A model generated the notes under the pieces. That model had not been told where the DNA came from and did not search any database. It saw nothing but the letters and a program-made list of their open reading frames with translations. From Mucilaginibacter arboris (lineage in GTDB: Bacteria > Bacteroidota > Bacteroidia > Sphingobacteriales > Sphingobacteriaceae), in NCBI RefSeq assembly GCF_009754915.1, contig NZ_WPIK01000005.1, positions 62,001 to 126,000 of the forward strand: a DNA stretch of 64,000 nt, read 5' to 3'. The translations under genes and the position numbers were made by a program. Shown in pieces: positions 9,807 to 19,284 of the stretch. How positions within the stretch are numbered: position 1 is the stretch's first letter; each line of letters begins with the position of its first letter.

Positions 9807-11153
9807 TTAAATTTGTTGACGGGCTTTTATTTCCAAATATTTATTTACTGAATCTACCGTCACCTCCAGCGGATTACATAAAATAGATTGAATACCATAC
9901 TGGTTCAATTCTTTTACCACTAACCTTTTTTCATACAAAAATTTTTCTGCAACCGTTTTGATGTAAACCTCTTCTACATCTGTAGCAGGTTTTTCTGTTA
10001 TTTTTTCCAGTTCTGTATTTTTAAAGAATACGACCAAAAGTAAATGTAAACGGGCTATTTTCCGCAGATAAGGAAGTTGCCGTTCCATAGCTGAAAGACT
10101 TTCAAAATTGGTAAAAAAAACAATCAGGCTGCGTTGTTTAACAACCGTACGGACAGTAGTATAAAGCGCTTCCATGTTGGTTTCGAGATAACGTGTTTTC
10201 TCTTTATGAAGCACCTGTAAAATCTTATTCAATTGCCCGGAACGACGGTCCGCCGGAATTACCGCTCCTGTTTTTTCGGAAATAGTAATTAAACCAGCAC
10301 GGTCTTCTTTTAACATAGCAATATTCAGGAGTGCAAGTGAAGCATTGATAGCGTAATCCAGCAGGCTTAATCCTTCAAACGGCATTTTCATTGCCCGCGA
10401 TTTATCGATGATACAATACACATGTTGCGATTTTTCATCCGTAAAAGCATTAACCATCGTATCGCCTTTTCGGGCAGTTGCTTTCCAATTGATGGTCCGG
10501 TAATCATCTCCCGGAACATAATTTTTGATCTGCTCGAATTCCATACTATGCCCAATCCTCCTGATCTTTTTGATACCTTGTTCGGTTAAACGATTAGAAA
10601 CAGCAAGCAATTCGTATTTCTGCATCTGCAAAAAAGAAGGATAAACAGGCAAAATTTCCGCCTGCGCAAAAGTGTAACGGCGACTAATTAAGGCTATCGG
10701 AGATTGTACATAAGCATGAATGTCACCAAATTCATATTCACCTCGTTTAGTAGGACGAAGCTGGTAATTGATCATTTTATGCTCGCGCGATTTTAGTTCG
10801 GTTTTAAACCAGACATCGCGCTTTTGAAACTGGAATGGAATTTCATCGATTAAACCCAAACTTACCGGGAAAGAATAAAAGTTCTCTACATAAATACCCA
10901 ACTCATTTTCATCTCCATTGCTTAAACGTTCCGGTGCATTGCGGCGCGCAAAAAGTCCGTTCTCTGTACGATAAAGCAAAAACAAGTCAATAACAAGCAA
11001 CAGCATCAATGCCCAGAAAAAGAACAACGGAATATCTCCCATCCAGCTAAAAAAAAAGGATAGTAAAAACAGTATCACGGCAACGGCCAATCCGAAGAAC
11101 AGGCGGTTTCCCAGAAAAAGATTGTAATAAAAATTCGAGTAAATATTTTTCAA
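9807..11153 (-). CDS. DUF58 domain-containing protein
   Basis: 448 residues with two N-terminal membrane helices (about residues 15-60) and a cytoplasmic DUF58 region containing the hallmark block YVPGDDYRTINWKATARKG near the middle, then a von Willebrand A-like fold (HVYCIIDKSRAMKM, LIVFFTNFES). DUF58 proteins are encoded beside MoxR ATPases and are thought to act with them in chaperone-like or envelope-stress roles; that is family knowledge, not shown here. It is the last gene of a minus-strand cluster running from SpoIIM. An ACAGT-type motif lies at 11061-11075 inside the gene. Confidence 0.9.
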   Translation of the reverse strand: MKNIYSNFYYNLFLGNRLFFGLAVAVILFLLSFFFSWMGDIPLFFFWALMLLLVIDLFLLYRTENGLFARRNAPERLSNGDENELGIYVENFYSFPVSLGLIDEIPFQFQKRDVWFKTELKSREHKMINYQLRPTKRGEYEFGDIHAYVQSPIALISRRYTFAQAEILPVYPSFLQMQKYELLAVSNRLTEQGIKKIRRIGHSMEFEQIKNYVPGDDYRTINWKATARKGDTMVNAFTDEKSQHVYCIIDKSRAMKMPFEGLSLLDYAINASLALLNIAMLKEDRAGLITISEKTGAVIPADRRSGQLNKILQVLHKEKTRYLETNMEALYTTVRTVVKQRSLIVFFTNFESLSAMERQLPYLRKIARLHLLLVVFFKNTELEKITEKPATDVEEVYIKTVAEKFLYEKRLVVKELNQYGIQSILCNPLEVTVDSVNKYLEIKARQQI

Positions 11154-11168
11154 TCTGTTTTCGATTTT

Positions 11169-11783
11169 TTAGCAAGGCATAAAGTAATCTATCCGAACCA
11201 ATTTTCCATTTTTAAAAAATAACAGCCAGGAACCATCACTAAATCGTTCTGATAATGCCAGGCTTACAGAAACTGCTTTCCCTAATTTATCTACATCCAA
11301 TTCCGTTTGGGATTTTACTGCGTTTGGAAATAATCTTTGTAATTCCAATAAGGTAGTGTTGTGGTTTAATCGGATGGTTTTCGTTTTTAAATCTAAACTA
11401 AACCGGCTTTCAAAATTTATTGATGTTACAACTGCTGTATCGCCATAAATTTCAATATTACTTTTCTTAATATAAGCCTGTTTAAAAGGCTTGTCATAAA
11501 AAGAAGTACAAATATTATCCATGTTTGGAACAACAATGCTATCAGGCTTTCCTAATAACTTATAAAGCAAAGTAGTTTTGGTGATTAAAGGAAGCTTACC
11601 GTTAATCCTTACTGAATTAAAATCAATATATTCTCTATTACCTGCTGAAAGGTTTTGCTTTACAGTGGTATCAATGCTTTTAGTAGCATTTGCAGCTTTA
11701 CTATCAACCATTGCTACGTTTGTACTCGCGTTTCTGCAACTGATAAAACCGCCTAACACAAGTAAATATCGTAAATTTTTCAT
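11169..11783 (-). CDS. Hypothetical lipoprotein-like protein
   Basis: 204 residues not recognised as a known family. The N-terminus MKNLRYLLVLGGFISC looks like a lipoprotein signal with C16 as the lipidation site, followed by a Ser/Thr/Asn-rich linker. The mature part has mixed beta-rich sequence and ends RIDYFMPC. It lies between the moxR and DUF58 genes, an unusual insertion into a normally tight pair; the spacing (15 nt to DUF58, 26 nt to moxR) still allows co-transcription. It may be a periplasmic partner or simply a gene inserted into the cluster. Confidence 0.75.
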   Translation of the reverse strand: MKNLRYLLVLGGFISCRNASTNVAMVDSKAANATKSIDTTVKQNLSAGNREYIDFNSVRINGKLPLITKTTLLYKLLGKPDSIVVPNMDNICTSFYDKPFKQAYIKKSNIEIYGDTAVVTSINFESRFSLDLKTKTIRLNHNTTLLELQRLFPNAVKSQTELDVDKLGKAVSVSLALSERFSDGSWLLFFKNGKLVRIDYFMPC

Positions 11784-11809
11784 CGTTATAATTTAACCTA
11801 ATGCTTCTT

Positions 11810-12787
11810 TTACCGGGGTATTTCTAACTTTTGAATGATTTGATGAACTACTTCATCCGGCGTTACACCTTCCATTTCCTTATCCGGAGAAAGCATAATT
11901 CGGTGCCGCAAAACAGCTGGAGTAACATAAATGATGTCATCCGGCGTAACAAAATCCCGTCCGCTCATGGCTGCAATTGCTTTAGCTGCGTTGATAATTG
12001 CTAAGGAAGCACGCGGCGAACCACCTAAATAAAGCGATTTACTGTTACGGGTTTCATGGATAATCCGTGCAACAAATTCCAGCAACTTGGGTTCTACGTG
12101 CAGACTTCTAACCTGATTACGATAAGTTTCTATTTGAGCAGCATTAAGAATGGGCTTGATTTCATCTAATTGTTCCGAAGTTTTTTGCTGATGATGTTGC
12201 TGTAGAATAGCTGTTTCTTCTTCCAGCGTAGGGTATTTTACTTCTATTTTAAACAAAAACCGGTCAAGCTGTGCTTCGGGCAAACGATACGTTCCTTCCT
12301 GATCAATCGGATTTTGCGTAGCCAGAATTACAAACGGTTCCTGCATTGGATAAGTGTTGCCATCAATGGTAACCTGTCGCTCTTCCATCACTTCAAACAA
12401 AGCCGATTGTGTTTTGGCTGGCGCACGGTTTATTTCATCTACCAAAACCACGTTCCCGAAAATCGGTCCTGGTTTAAATTCAAACCCGCTTTGTTTTGGG
12501 TTGAAAATAGAAGTTCCCAATACATCCGAAGGCATCAGATCCGGCGTAAATTGTATCCTCGAAAAATTAGTATCGATACATTTGGCCATCAGTTTTGCCG
12601 TTAATGTTTTGGCAACTCCGGGCACACCTTCAATCAAAACATGTCCGTTTGCTAAAATTCCGGCAATCAGCAGCGTAATCATTTCCTGCTGTCCGACTAC
12701 TACTTTTGCCAGTGCGTTTTTGATTTCGGTAACTGATTGGTTTAATTGTGCGAGATCTGTTCTCGGGTTAAATATTTCTTCTTCCAT
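11810..12787 (-). CDS. MoxR-family AAA+ ATPase
   Basis: 325 residues of a MoxR ATPase: Walker A GVPGVAKT (54-61), Walker B VVLVDEINRAPAKTQSALFEVMEE, sensor 1 ILATQNPIDQEGTYRLPEAQLDRF, and a C-terminal lid domain (GGSPRASLAIINAAKAIA). MoxR proteins act as chaperones that assemble or activate partner proteins, often vWA or DUF58 proteins encoded alongside. It overlaps the upstream DUF4350 gene in a TAATG junction, indicating translational coupling. Its stop codon is supplied by an interspersed motif (11799-11813). Confidence 0.95.
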   Translation of the reverse strand: MEEEIFNPRTDLAQLNQSVTEIKNALAKVVVGQQEMITLLIAGILANGHVLIEGVPGVAKTLTAKLMAKCIDTNFSRIQFTPDLMPSDVLGTSIFNPKQSGFEFKPGPIFGNVVLVDEINRAPAKTQSALFEVMEERQVTIDGNTYPMQEPFVILATQNPIDQEGTYRLPEAQLDRFLFKIEVKYPTLEEETAILQQHHQQKTSEQLDEIKPILNAAQIETYRNQVRSLHVEPKLLEFVARIIHETRNSKSLYLGGSPRASLAIINAAKAIAAMSGRDFVTPDDIIYVTPAVLRHRIMLSPDKEMEGVTPDEVVHQIIQKLEIPR

Positions 12788-13986
12788 TATAAGCCTGCTT
12801 GCTTGTAAAATTGTTCTGTTAAGTAATTGAGGTTGATTAACTCTCTGTCGGAAATTTGTTTTCCGGTTTGCACGTAATCTATATATTTAAAAATTTGTGC
12901 AACTGTTTCTGCATTTGCACCACTTTTACTGATCAGCGTTTCCATCAGTTCCTGGTCTAAAACGTTTGTTTTCAATTGATAACGGCTACGAATATGCTCC
13001 AGAAAGAAAGTAACTTTTTTAGAAGCGATATTTAAATTATTTCTCTGCTGATAATAAACCTGGCCAACAACTTTTACAAAATCTACCGTTGCATTTTGCA
13101 AGGGATCAGCAACCGGAATAATCCGCTGGCGGCGTTTTATCCCATACAACACAAAAAAAAGCAGGCTAAAAAGAGCCATAAAATAAGCCCGGCGTAATTC
13201 GGCATGACTTAAAAAAACACGCATGGGCGAGTCATCAGCATTTGCTGCCCCTGCAGACGCGTATTCATCCCAGATGATTTCTCCTTTCGCTGGAAGATAA
13301 GAAAGCGCTTTTGCTGCATAATCGCTTCCTGCTGGTTTTAAAAGATTATAGTTGATGAAATAATCCGGACTTGGCATCAGGTACAAAAAACCTTTTCCAA
13401 ATTGATATCGAATAAAGTTACTGTGGTTATATTGATTTTTACCAAGAACAACGGCTTTGGAAGTGTCGAACTTGCTGAAATACTGATTGCCGATCTGCCT
13501 GTCGAACGCATAAATTTGCTTTGGTTTTAAGGCAGGATTTGTAAAACCGGTCTTTGTCTTTTTTTTGAATGAAAATGAAGGTTCGCTGTTAATCTTCAGC
13601 TTTAACGTATCGCTTAAAAATTGGCTTACATAAAAAGAGGCGATAAAAACAGCATTGCCTTTTTTGATGTAATTAATCATCTGCTCATAATCGTATTGGT
13701 CGATGTCGACTTTTGGGGCAACAATCAAATAAGTTCCTGGCCGATATCGATGTTCAGCTAAAGCATCATACAAAGTATTATAAACCGGCTGCCTGCTGCT
13801 GCGGATGGTTGCACCCGGAAAAATATCGTTTAACTGATGATATAAAATGAAAGTTCCATAAGGGATTTTATCCGTGTTGAGATAAGTTGGCTCCCAATCA
13901 ACAGGTTTGGGCCGGTTGTATTGAACTACGCAATAAACAAGCAGCAATGAAAAAGCGATGATCAGATAGATTTTTAAGTCTTTCAT
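12787..13986 (-). CDS. DUF4350 domain-containing membrane protein
   Basis: 399 residues. An N-terminal membrane helix (about 6-22) is followed by a periplasmic DUF4350-type domain (KIPYGTFILYHQLNDIFP, GNAVFIASFYVSQFLSD) and a second helix near 270-285 (YFMALFSLLFFVLYGIKRR), then a cytoplasmic helical tail. Proteins of this type are regular members of MoxR/DUF58/DUF4129 clusters in Bacteroidota. It overlaps the DUF4129 gene by 4 nt upstream and moxR downstream, so the three are translationally coupled. An ACAGC-type motif lies at 13642-13655. Precise biochemical role is unknown. Confidence 0.85.
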   Translation of the reverse strand: MKDLKIYLIIAFSLLLVYCVVQYNRPKPVDWEPTYLNTDKIPYGTFILYHQLNDIFPGATIRSSRQPVYNTLYDALAEHRYRPGTYLIVAPKVDIDQYDYEQMINYIKKGNAVFIASFYVSQFLSDTLKLKINSEPSFSFKKKTKTGFTNPALKPKQIYAFDRQIGNQYFSKFDTSKAVVLGKNQYNHSNFIRYQFGKGFLYLMPSPDYFINYNLLKPAGSDYAAKALSYLPAKGEIIWDEYASAGAANADDSPMRVFLSHAELRRAYFMALFSLLFFVLYGIKRRQRIIPVADPLQNATVDFVKVVGQVYYQQRNNLNIASKKVTFFLEHIRSRYQLKTNVLDQELMETLISKSGANAETVAQIFKYIDYVQTGKQISDRELINLNYLTEQFYKQAGL

Positions 13987-14705
13987 CTCAACTTCGGATT
14001 GAATTGCTGAAATGAATTTCTGATCTGCTGAAAATGCTCCTGATCAACCTTAAAATCTCCGTACCAAACGTATTCAAACTGCCGGGTTAGCAAACCAAAT
14101 TTCTGCTGCTGCTCCGGGTTTTTGAGTTCATGCAGATAAGCCTGATTGGTTTTATCGGCTTTCCACTGGATCGCTCCGGCGTCACTCAACTTCTTCAAAC
14201 AATTTAAATAAAGCAACCTGACAGCCAAACGAAAATTACGATTGGAAATAGCTTTTTCTATTTCTTCCTCAAAAGAAATTTCATGAATATTTTCTATGGA
14301 TTCCTGATAAGGAATTTCGACCGTACTTGTTTTACCGGTAAAAATCTGCATCATATCCATTCCCATTAGTTTCAGGACCATAAAAACCAATGCTCCCGCG
14401 CCCAAAATGATAAAAAGCAATTGCATGATGCTTCCGGTTACTTTCCCCGCCATTAAGTTGTCTATCCAATACCAGAACCATCGCCAGAACTGGTCCCATA
14501 AAGAAATCCCTTCGCCAGGATGATCAACATATTTAAAATCCCGATGCTGTCGGTAATCCTCCAGCGAAGCAGCATTAAAATGTCTGATAGTTAATGCGCT
14601 GCTATCTGTCTTCAAAACAGCCGATGCTTCTTTTACCGCATGTTTTTGGGTGGTAAAAGAAGCACTGATAAAAAAGCAGAAGAGCAGGCAGATTACTTTG
14701 TACAT
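13983..14705 (-). CDS. DUF4129 domain-containing membrane protein
   Basis: 240 residues. A cleavable signal-like N-terminus (MYKVICLLFCFFISASFTTQ) precedes a short periplasmic segment, one membrane helix (about 95-115, QLLFIILGAGALVFMVLKLM) and a cytoplasmic helical DUF4129 domain (LAVRLLYLNCLKKLSDAGAI, FEYVWYGDF). DUF4129 proteins accompany MoxR systems. Two interspersed motif copies in opposite orientation (14623-14637 and 14652-14666) fall in the first 30 codons and encode the ASFT and AVKEAS peptides, so the repeat shapes the signal-peptide region. Confidence 0.83.
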   Translation of the reverse strand: MYKVICLLFCFFISASFTTQKHAVKEASAVLKTDSSALTIRHFNAASLEDYRQHRDFKYVDHPGEGISLWDQFWRWFWYWIDNLMAGKVTGSIMQLLFIILGAGALVFMVLKLMGMDMMQIFTGKTSTVEIPYQESIENIHEISFEEEIEKAISNRNFRLAVRLLYLNCLKKLSDAGAIQWKADKTNQAYLHELKNPEQQQKFGLLTRQFEYVWYGDFKVDQEHFQQIRNSFQQFNPKLR

Positions 14706-14708
14706 CGA

Positions 14709-15587
14709 TCAATACTCTTCTTTTGGCAAACCGGCATCAGGATCGTTACTGCCGAATTTATTGATGCGGTCCATTAAACCCGTTCCTTCTTTCTTTTCGT
14801 TCAAATTAAAATAACACAAAGCAGCGGTTATAACAGGCAAGATCAAAAATACCTGGCAAAGGGCAGAAACAATAGTTGTAAGCATGAGACCGGAAGAACT
14901 GGGATGAGATTTGGCTATAAACATCGTACCAACAGAAAAGAGTGTTACCGGGATGATAAAGATCATCAAAGCTGCATAAGTAATGATCCAGATGACGACG
15001 ATAGCGCCAAAAGTTTGCCACCAGTTTTCTTTAATTAATTGGAAACTGCGCGACCAGCTATAGCCAAAACCAGTATTTTCCATCACCATAACAGGCAATA
15101 TCAGCATGAAGATGGGCGCAAGATAAAATCCGGGAACAAGACAAAGTGCGAAACCGATAACCAGACAAATCCCGATAAGCAAATAACTGCCCATCACCTT
15201 GAAAAAATAGTATTTAAAATAGCCCCATACTTCTTCGGTTTCTGGCGCTACATTTCCTTTTTCTTTATAAAGCGCGATAAAACAAAGCGGAACAAGTGTA
15301 ATAGATGTATAAGATAACAAACCAAAAATCATGCTTAACAAATAAGTTATGCCAAACATGCCAGAGAACCTTGTAAAATAAGTATGCGGTGTTATAGGAG
15401 TTTGCATCGCACTAATCACTTTATTTTGCTGCAACAAAGCAACAACCAGGTTAGCCACAATAAAAAAGCCGCAAATGATAGCGTACGACTTTAATAAAGG
15501 TTTCCAGTTCTGGCTGATAAAAGTGAAGGTATCATTGATAATTTCACCGAAATCGCGGGTTTTTACTAATTCAATTTTAGGTTGCAT
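14709..15587 (-). CDS. Polytopic membrane protein, glycerophosphodiesterase-membrane-domain type
   Basis: 292 residues with about six membrane helices. It begins with a soluble amphipathic stretch (RDFGEIINDTFTFISQNWKPLLKSY) that is typical of proteins annotated as glycerophosphoryl diester phosphodiesterase membrane domain or DUF7847; no catalytic phosphodiesterase residues are present. It overlaps the SpoIIM gene by 22 nt and is 3 nt from DUF4129, so it belongs to the same operon. The role in the MoxR cluster is unknown. Confidence 0.75.
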   Translation of the reverse strand: MQPKIELVKTRDFGEIINDTFTFISQNWKPLLKSYAIICGFFIVANLVVALLQQNKVISAMQTPITPHTYFTRFSGMFGITYLLSMIFGLLSYTSITLVPLCFIALYKEKGNVAPETEEVWGYFKYYFFKVMGSYLLIGICLVIGFALCLVPGFYLAPIFMLILPVMVMENTGFGYSWSRSFQLIKENWWQTFGAIVVIWIITYAALMIFIIPVTLFSVGTMFIAKSHPSSSGLMLTTIVSALCQVFLILPVITAALCYFNLNEKKEGTGLMDRINKFGSNDPDAGLPKEEY

Positions 15588-16540
15588 ATTGGTTTAGGTT
15601 GATTTTTTTTATGGAGATAATTGGGATAGATAATTACGTAAGCGATGATAAAAAGTAGTGATAAAAACAGTATCGACACGCTTAACCAAACCGGCATTCC
15701 GGTATGCCGCGTAACAAAACTTTCGAAAAAAGCAGCGGTAATAAAAATCGGGACCAAGCCAATTACCATTTTAGTCCCGTCTTTAGCGCCGCATTTAAAA
15801 GAATCTATACGATTATAAGTTTTAGGAAATAATATGCTTTTCCCTAACACCAGGCCGGCAGCTCCGGCAATAATAATGGAAGATATTTCTAAAGTTCCAT
15901 GGATCCAGATCACCAGAACGGATTGTAAGCCAAGACCTTTACTAAAAAAATAATACTCGAAAGAGCCAAGCATAATGCCGTTCCTGATCAAAGCATAAAT
16001 GCTGCCGAGCGAGAAAAAAACGCCTCCCACAAAACAATAAAAAGCGACAAAAATATTATGAGAAGCGATTTGAAAAAACATGCTGAATTCGTTTTGCCGT
16101 TTGTAAACGCCAAAAGGGTCGCCTTTGGCAATGTTTTCATTCGTCATGTTTACATAGCCGTTCCCTAAAATTAAACGAAGGAAACTATTGTCGTACTTGG
16201 CAGACAAAGCGCCCATCAAAGCAAAAACAACCGTAAACAAAAAAGCATAAAGTAATTGCAGTTCGTACTTTTTAAAAAGCAAAGGCAGTTCAAACTTCCA
16301 GAAAGAAATAAAACGGCTGGATTTTTCTTTTTTGTTCTGGTAAATTGATTGATGTAAACGCGCCGTTAATCCGTTTAAATAAGCGGTAGTTTTTGATTGC
16401 GGATAAAAGGTTTTGGCATAAGCCAGATCATCTGTCAAACTGATGAAACGCTCGGCCAACTCATCCGGGTCCGGCGTTTGCATCTGTTCATACTTTTGCC
16501 ACCTTTCCGAATTTTGTTTGATAAATAAAGCTTCCCGCAT
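15566..16540 (-). CDS. Stage II sporulation protein M (SpoIIM/DUF95) family membrane protein
   Basis: 324 residues: a soluble N-terminal helical region (about 1-95) and then six hydrophobic segments (for instance LLYAFLFTVVFALMGALSA, YCFVGGVFFSLGSIYALIRN). The segment IWIHGTLEISSIIIAGAAG is the signature of the SpoIIM/DUF95 family. Outside spore formers the family occurs with RDD and MoxR genes and has no role in sporulation; the name is historical. The start ATG (16538-16540) is the end of an interspersed motif copy. The divergent RDD gene shares the short intergenic region. Confidence 0.88.
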   Translation of the reverse strand: MREALFIKQNSERWQKYEQMQTPDPDELAERFISLTDDLAYAKTFYPQSKTTAYLNGLTARLHQSIYQNKKEKSSRFISFWKFELPLLFKKYELQLLYAFLFTVVFALMGALSAKYDNSFLRLILGNGYVNMTNENIAKGDPFGVYKRQNEFSMFFQIASHNIFVAFYCFVGGVFFSLGSIYALIRNGIMLGSFEYYFFSKGLGLQSVLVIWIHGTLEISSIIIAGAAGLVLGKSILFPKTYNRIDSFKCGAKDGTKMVIGLVPIFITAAFFESFVTRHTGMPVWLSVSILFLSLLFIIAYVIIYPNYLHKKNQPKPICNLKLN

Positions 16541-16616
16541 GCTTCTTTTAGGGTATAAATTCTTCGATAACCGGCTTTTAATTCTTTGGTAAGATAATTA
16601 TTTCCATCAATAAAAA

Positions 16617-16624
16617 TATATTTG
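16617..16624 (+). promoter_or_regulatory. -7 promoter box for the RDD gene
   Basis: TATATTTG matches TAnnTTTG and ends only 6 nt before the RDD ATG, so the transcript would be leaderless or nearly so. A TTTG at 16585-16588 is too far (28 nt) to be a standard -33 box. Confidence 0.5.
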
Positions 16625-16630
16625 TTATTG

Positions 16631-17362
16631 ATGGAAACCATAAAAATAACAACCAGCCAAAATATTGAAATTGATTACGAAGTTGCCGGTCTGGGCGAAC
16701 GTATTGTTGCCCGGCTTATTGACTTTGGTATTTTTATTTTGATCCTGATTGCTGGTGGCATAATAGCTGCTTTAAGTGGCAGCGTGATGGAAAGAATCAG
16801 AATATTCGGATATGCATTTGTTGGTTTGTACATTGCATGGTTGGTTAGCCTGGTTTTTTATGATCTGGTTTGCGAAGTTTTTTTAAACGGACAAAGTGTT
16901 GGCAAAAGGATCATGAAAATTAAAGTGATCAGTTTGGATGGCGCACGTGCAAGTTTAGGTCAGTACATCATTCGCTGGCTGTTTCGCATTGTAGATTTCT
17001 TGATTACTTTTCAGTTAGCTGCGCTGATTGCTGTTATCGTCACCAAAAACAAACAGCGTATTGGTGATCTTGCTGCCGGTACAACTTTAGTGAGCACTAA
17101 ATCCCGGACGAATGTTAATCAGATTGCTTTTGCTCCTGTTCTGCCGGATTATGTGCCGGTTTTTAAGGAAGTAAATCAGTTAACAGATCGCGATATTGTA
17201 TTAATCCACGAAGTGATCCAAAATAATAATCCGGTGCTGATACATAATATGGCAAACCAGATTAAAACACATCTTTCTGTTGTTTCATCGTTTGACGATC
17301 TGCGTTTTTTACAAACTATTATGCATGATTATAATTTTATAATGGCAAAGATGGAGTTATAG
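16631..17362 (+). CDS. RDD family membrane protein
   Basis: 243 residues from ATG 16631; an upstream in-frame TTG at 16622 is rejected because it lies in the promoter box. The RDD signature is present: GERIVARLIDFGIFILIL with the R and D residues, and the second conserved block NGQSVGKRIMKIKVI plus a third hydrophobic hairpin (QYIIRWLFRIVDFLITF) followed by KNKQRIGDLAAGT. Four or so membrane segments. RDD proteins are of uncertain function, some linked to ion transport. In Bacteroidota the gene is usually beside spoIIM and moxR, as here, but divergently transcribed. Confidence 0.9.
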   Translation: METIKITTSQNIEIDYEVAGLGERIVARLIDFGIFILILIAGGIIAALSGSVMERIRIFGYAFVGLYIAWLVSLVFYDLVCEVFLNGQSVGKRIMKIKVISLDGARASLGQYIIRWLFRIVDFLITFQLAALIAVIVTKNKQRIGDLAAGTTLVSTKSRTNVNQIAFAPVLPDYVPVFKEVNQLTDRDIVLIHEVIQNNNPVLIHNMANQIKTHLSVVSSFDDLRFLQTIMHDYNFIMAKMEL

Positions 17363-17369
17363 GAATCTT

Positions 17370-17666
17370 TTATAATCTGCCTTGCACAACTTTAAAAGCA
17401 TAAGAAACCGTTACAACAGTAACTGCAACCGCAAATAAAGCACGGGAAATCCTTCCTTTCTGATCCAACTGAATTTTTACTTTTAACAATAAAAACAGTG
17501 CTAAAAGAAGTATCGGAATTGTTGCCGGATAAAAATGAAAACTTTCCAATAAACGTCCTTTTAACAAAGCAATAAAAGAGCGCTGAAAACCACAGCCGGG
17601 ACAATCAATCCCTGTTAATTGCTTAAACGGGCAATGCAGTAAATATTTTTCAACGCTTTTATCCAT
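17370..17666 (-). CDS. DUF2752 domain-containing protein
   Basis: 98 residues with the DUF2752 signature [19 protein letters not shown] (residues about 12-30), whose CPxCG-like cysteines suggest metal binding, followed by two membrane helices (about 46-62 and 76-92). The family is small, membrane-embedded and uncharacterised. It is convergent with the RDD gene, only 7 nt apart, and divergent from the serine dehydratase gene. Confidence 0.88.
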   Translation of the reverse strand: MDKSVEKYLLHCPFKQLTGIDCPGCGFQRSFIALLKGRLLESFHFYPATIPILLLALFLLLKVKIQLDQKGRISRALFAVAVTVVTVSYAFKVVQGRL

Positions 17667-17703
17667 CGATCCAGGTTTAAGGAAACATCGTTTTTAAAAG
17701 TAG

Positions 17704-17711
17704 TAAATTTG
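17704..17711 (+). promoter_or_regulatory. -7 promoter box for sdaA
   Basis: TAAATTTG matches TAnnTTTG and lies 3 nt before ATG 17715. The alternative TTG start at 17709 would fall inside the box, so ATG 17715 is preferred and the mRNA is probably leaderless. Confidence 0.5.
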
Positions 17712-17714
17712 GAA

Positions 17715-19145
17715 ATGCAAAAAGAGCAGATTTCGGTTTTTGATATGTTTAAAATTGGTATCGGGCCTTCCAGCTCGCATACTTTGGGCCCCTGGCGCGC
17801 CGCGCAGCAGTTTGTACAATTGCTGGAAAACCAGGGTTTGCTTCAACAGGTTATCCAGATCAAAATACTGCTTTACGGTTCATTAGCTAAAACCGGGAAA
17901 GGCCACGGGACTGATATTGCCGTTTTATTAGGTTTAAGCGGAGATGATCCGGTTACGTTTGATGTAGATCAGATCGGACCCAAAATTGAAAACATCCGAT
18001 TATCACAACAACTATTTTTAGGCGGTAAAAGAAGCATTCCTTTCCGTATGGAAGATGATCTGCTTTTCCTGATGAACAACAGCCTGCCTTATCATCCAAA
18101 TGCCGTTACTTTTCAGGCTTTTCTGGATAATGATAAAGCTGTTTCCGAAACTTATTATTCTGTTGGCGGCGGTTTTGTGGTGAAAGAAGGCGGTCAGCAA
18201 ACTTCTGCAAAACCGGAAGTTGATTTGCCTTTTCCAATCGAAACTGCCGGTGATTTATTGCATTGGTGTTTAAAAACCGGCATTAAAATTTCTGATATTG
18301 TAATGGAAAACGAATTAGCCTGGCGCAGCGAAGCAGATATAAAAACAGGTGTGCTGCAATTTTTCCAGGTGATGAAAGAATGTATGTACCGCGGCTGCCA
18401 TACTTCGGGCTATCTTCCCGGAGGATTAAATGTAGCACGGCGTGCAGCACGTTTAAATAAACGCATTCTGGGTGATACTATTTACAACGATTACGATAGC
18501 TGGATTGCTGCCATCAAAGCAAAAGGCAACAATTTCCAATATATATTGGATTGGGTAAGTTGTTTTGCTTTGGCGGTTAATGAAGAAAATGCCTCATTCG
18601 GACGAGTAGTTACGGCGCCCACCAATGGCGCGGCAGGTGTTATTCCGGCTGTACTTCATTATATGATTATTTTTTGTGATAAAAACAGCATGGATGATAT
18701 TATCCGGTTCCTGTTAACCGCTTCAGAAATTGGCAGCATCTTTAAAAAAGGCTCGACCATTTCTGCTGCTATGGGCGGTTGTCAGGCCGAAATCGGTGTT
18801 TCTTCAGCTATGGCAGCAGCAGCTTTAACGGAATGCCTGGGAGGATCACAACGGCAGGTTTTAATGGCTGCCGAAATTGCCATGGAACATCACTTGGGCA
18901 TGACCTGCGACCCGATCGGCGGATTAGTACAAGTTCCATGTATTGAAAGAAATACGATGGGTACAATTAAAGCCATTACGGCATCGCAATTAGCTTTACA
19001 AAGCAACCCTGACAGTGCAAAAGTTAGTTTAGATGCGGTGGTGAAAACGATGTGGGAAACTGCGCAGGATATGAACTCGAAATACAAGGAAACTGCGGAT
19101 GGCGGACTGGCCGTTCAGGTTTCGCTAAGTATGAAAGAATGCTGA
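17715..19145 (+). CDS. sdaA: L-serine ammonia-lyase (iron-sulfur type, single chain)
   Basis: 476 residues from ATG 17715, with the usual fused arrangement: beta domain ([22 protein letters not shown] near the N-terminus, characteristic for the family) and alpha domain with [28 protein letters not shown] and [16 protein letters not shown], whose cysteines hold the 4Fe-4S cluster. It deaminates serine to pyruvate and ammonia. The neighbours do not form an obvious pathway with it. Two interspersed motifs lie inside: GAAGC type at 18023-18037 (encoding GGKRSI) and ACAGC type at 18678-18692. Confidence 0.96.
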   Translation: MQKEQISVFDMFKIGIGPSSSHTLGPWRAAQQFVQLLENQGLLQQVIQIKILLYGSLAKTGKGHGTDIAVLLGLSGDDPVTFDVDQIGPKIENIRLSQQLFLGGKRSIPFRMEDDLLFLMNNSLPYHPNAVTFQAFLDNDKAVSETYYSVGGGFVVKEGGQQTSAKPEVDLPFPIETAGDLLHWCLKTGIKISDIVMENELAWRSEADIKTGVLQFFQVMKECMYRGCHTSGYLPGGLNVARRAARLNKRILGDTIYNDYDSWIAAIKAKGNNFQYILDWVSCFALAVNEENASFGRVVTAPTNGAAGVIPAVLHYMIIFCDKNSMDDIIRFLLTASEIGSIFKKGSTISAAMGGCQAEIGVSSAMAAAALTECLGGSQRQVLMAAEIAMEHHLGMTCDPIGGLVQVPCIERNTMGTIKAITASQLALQSNPDSAKVSLDAVVKTMWETAQDMNSKYKETADGGLAVQVSLSMKEC

Positions 19146-19284
19146 TTTTTAGGTGGTAAAAGAAGCATTTAAAATTATGCTGACAATATTTTATTTTTAC
19201 TTATAAATAATCAGTTAAAAATCTTTTTAAATTATTTACAATTTTACTACCTTTTGAAATTAATTTCCATTAAAGTTAATTTTC

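Noticed and set aside
15566-16540. Sporulation function from the SpoIIM name
   Set aside because: No other sporulation gene is present and the phylum does not form endospores; the family also occurs in MoxR clusters.
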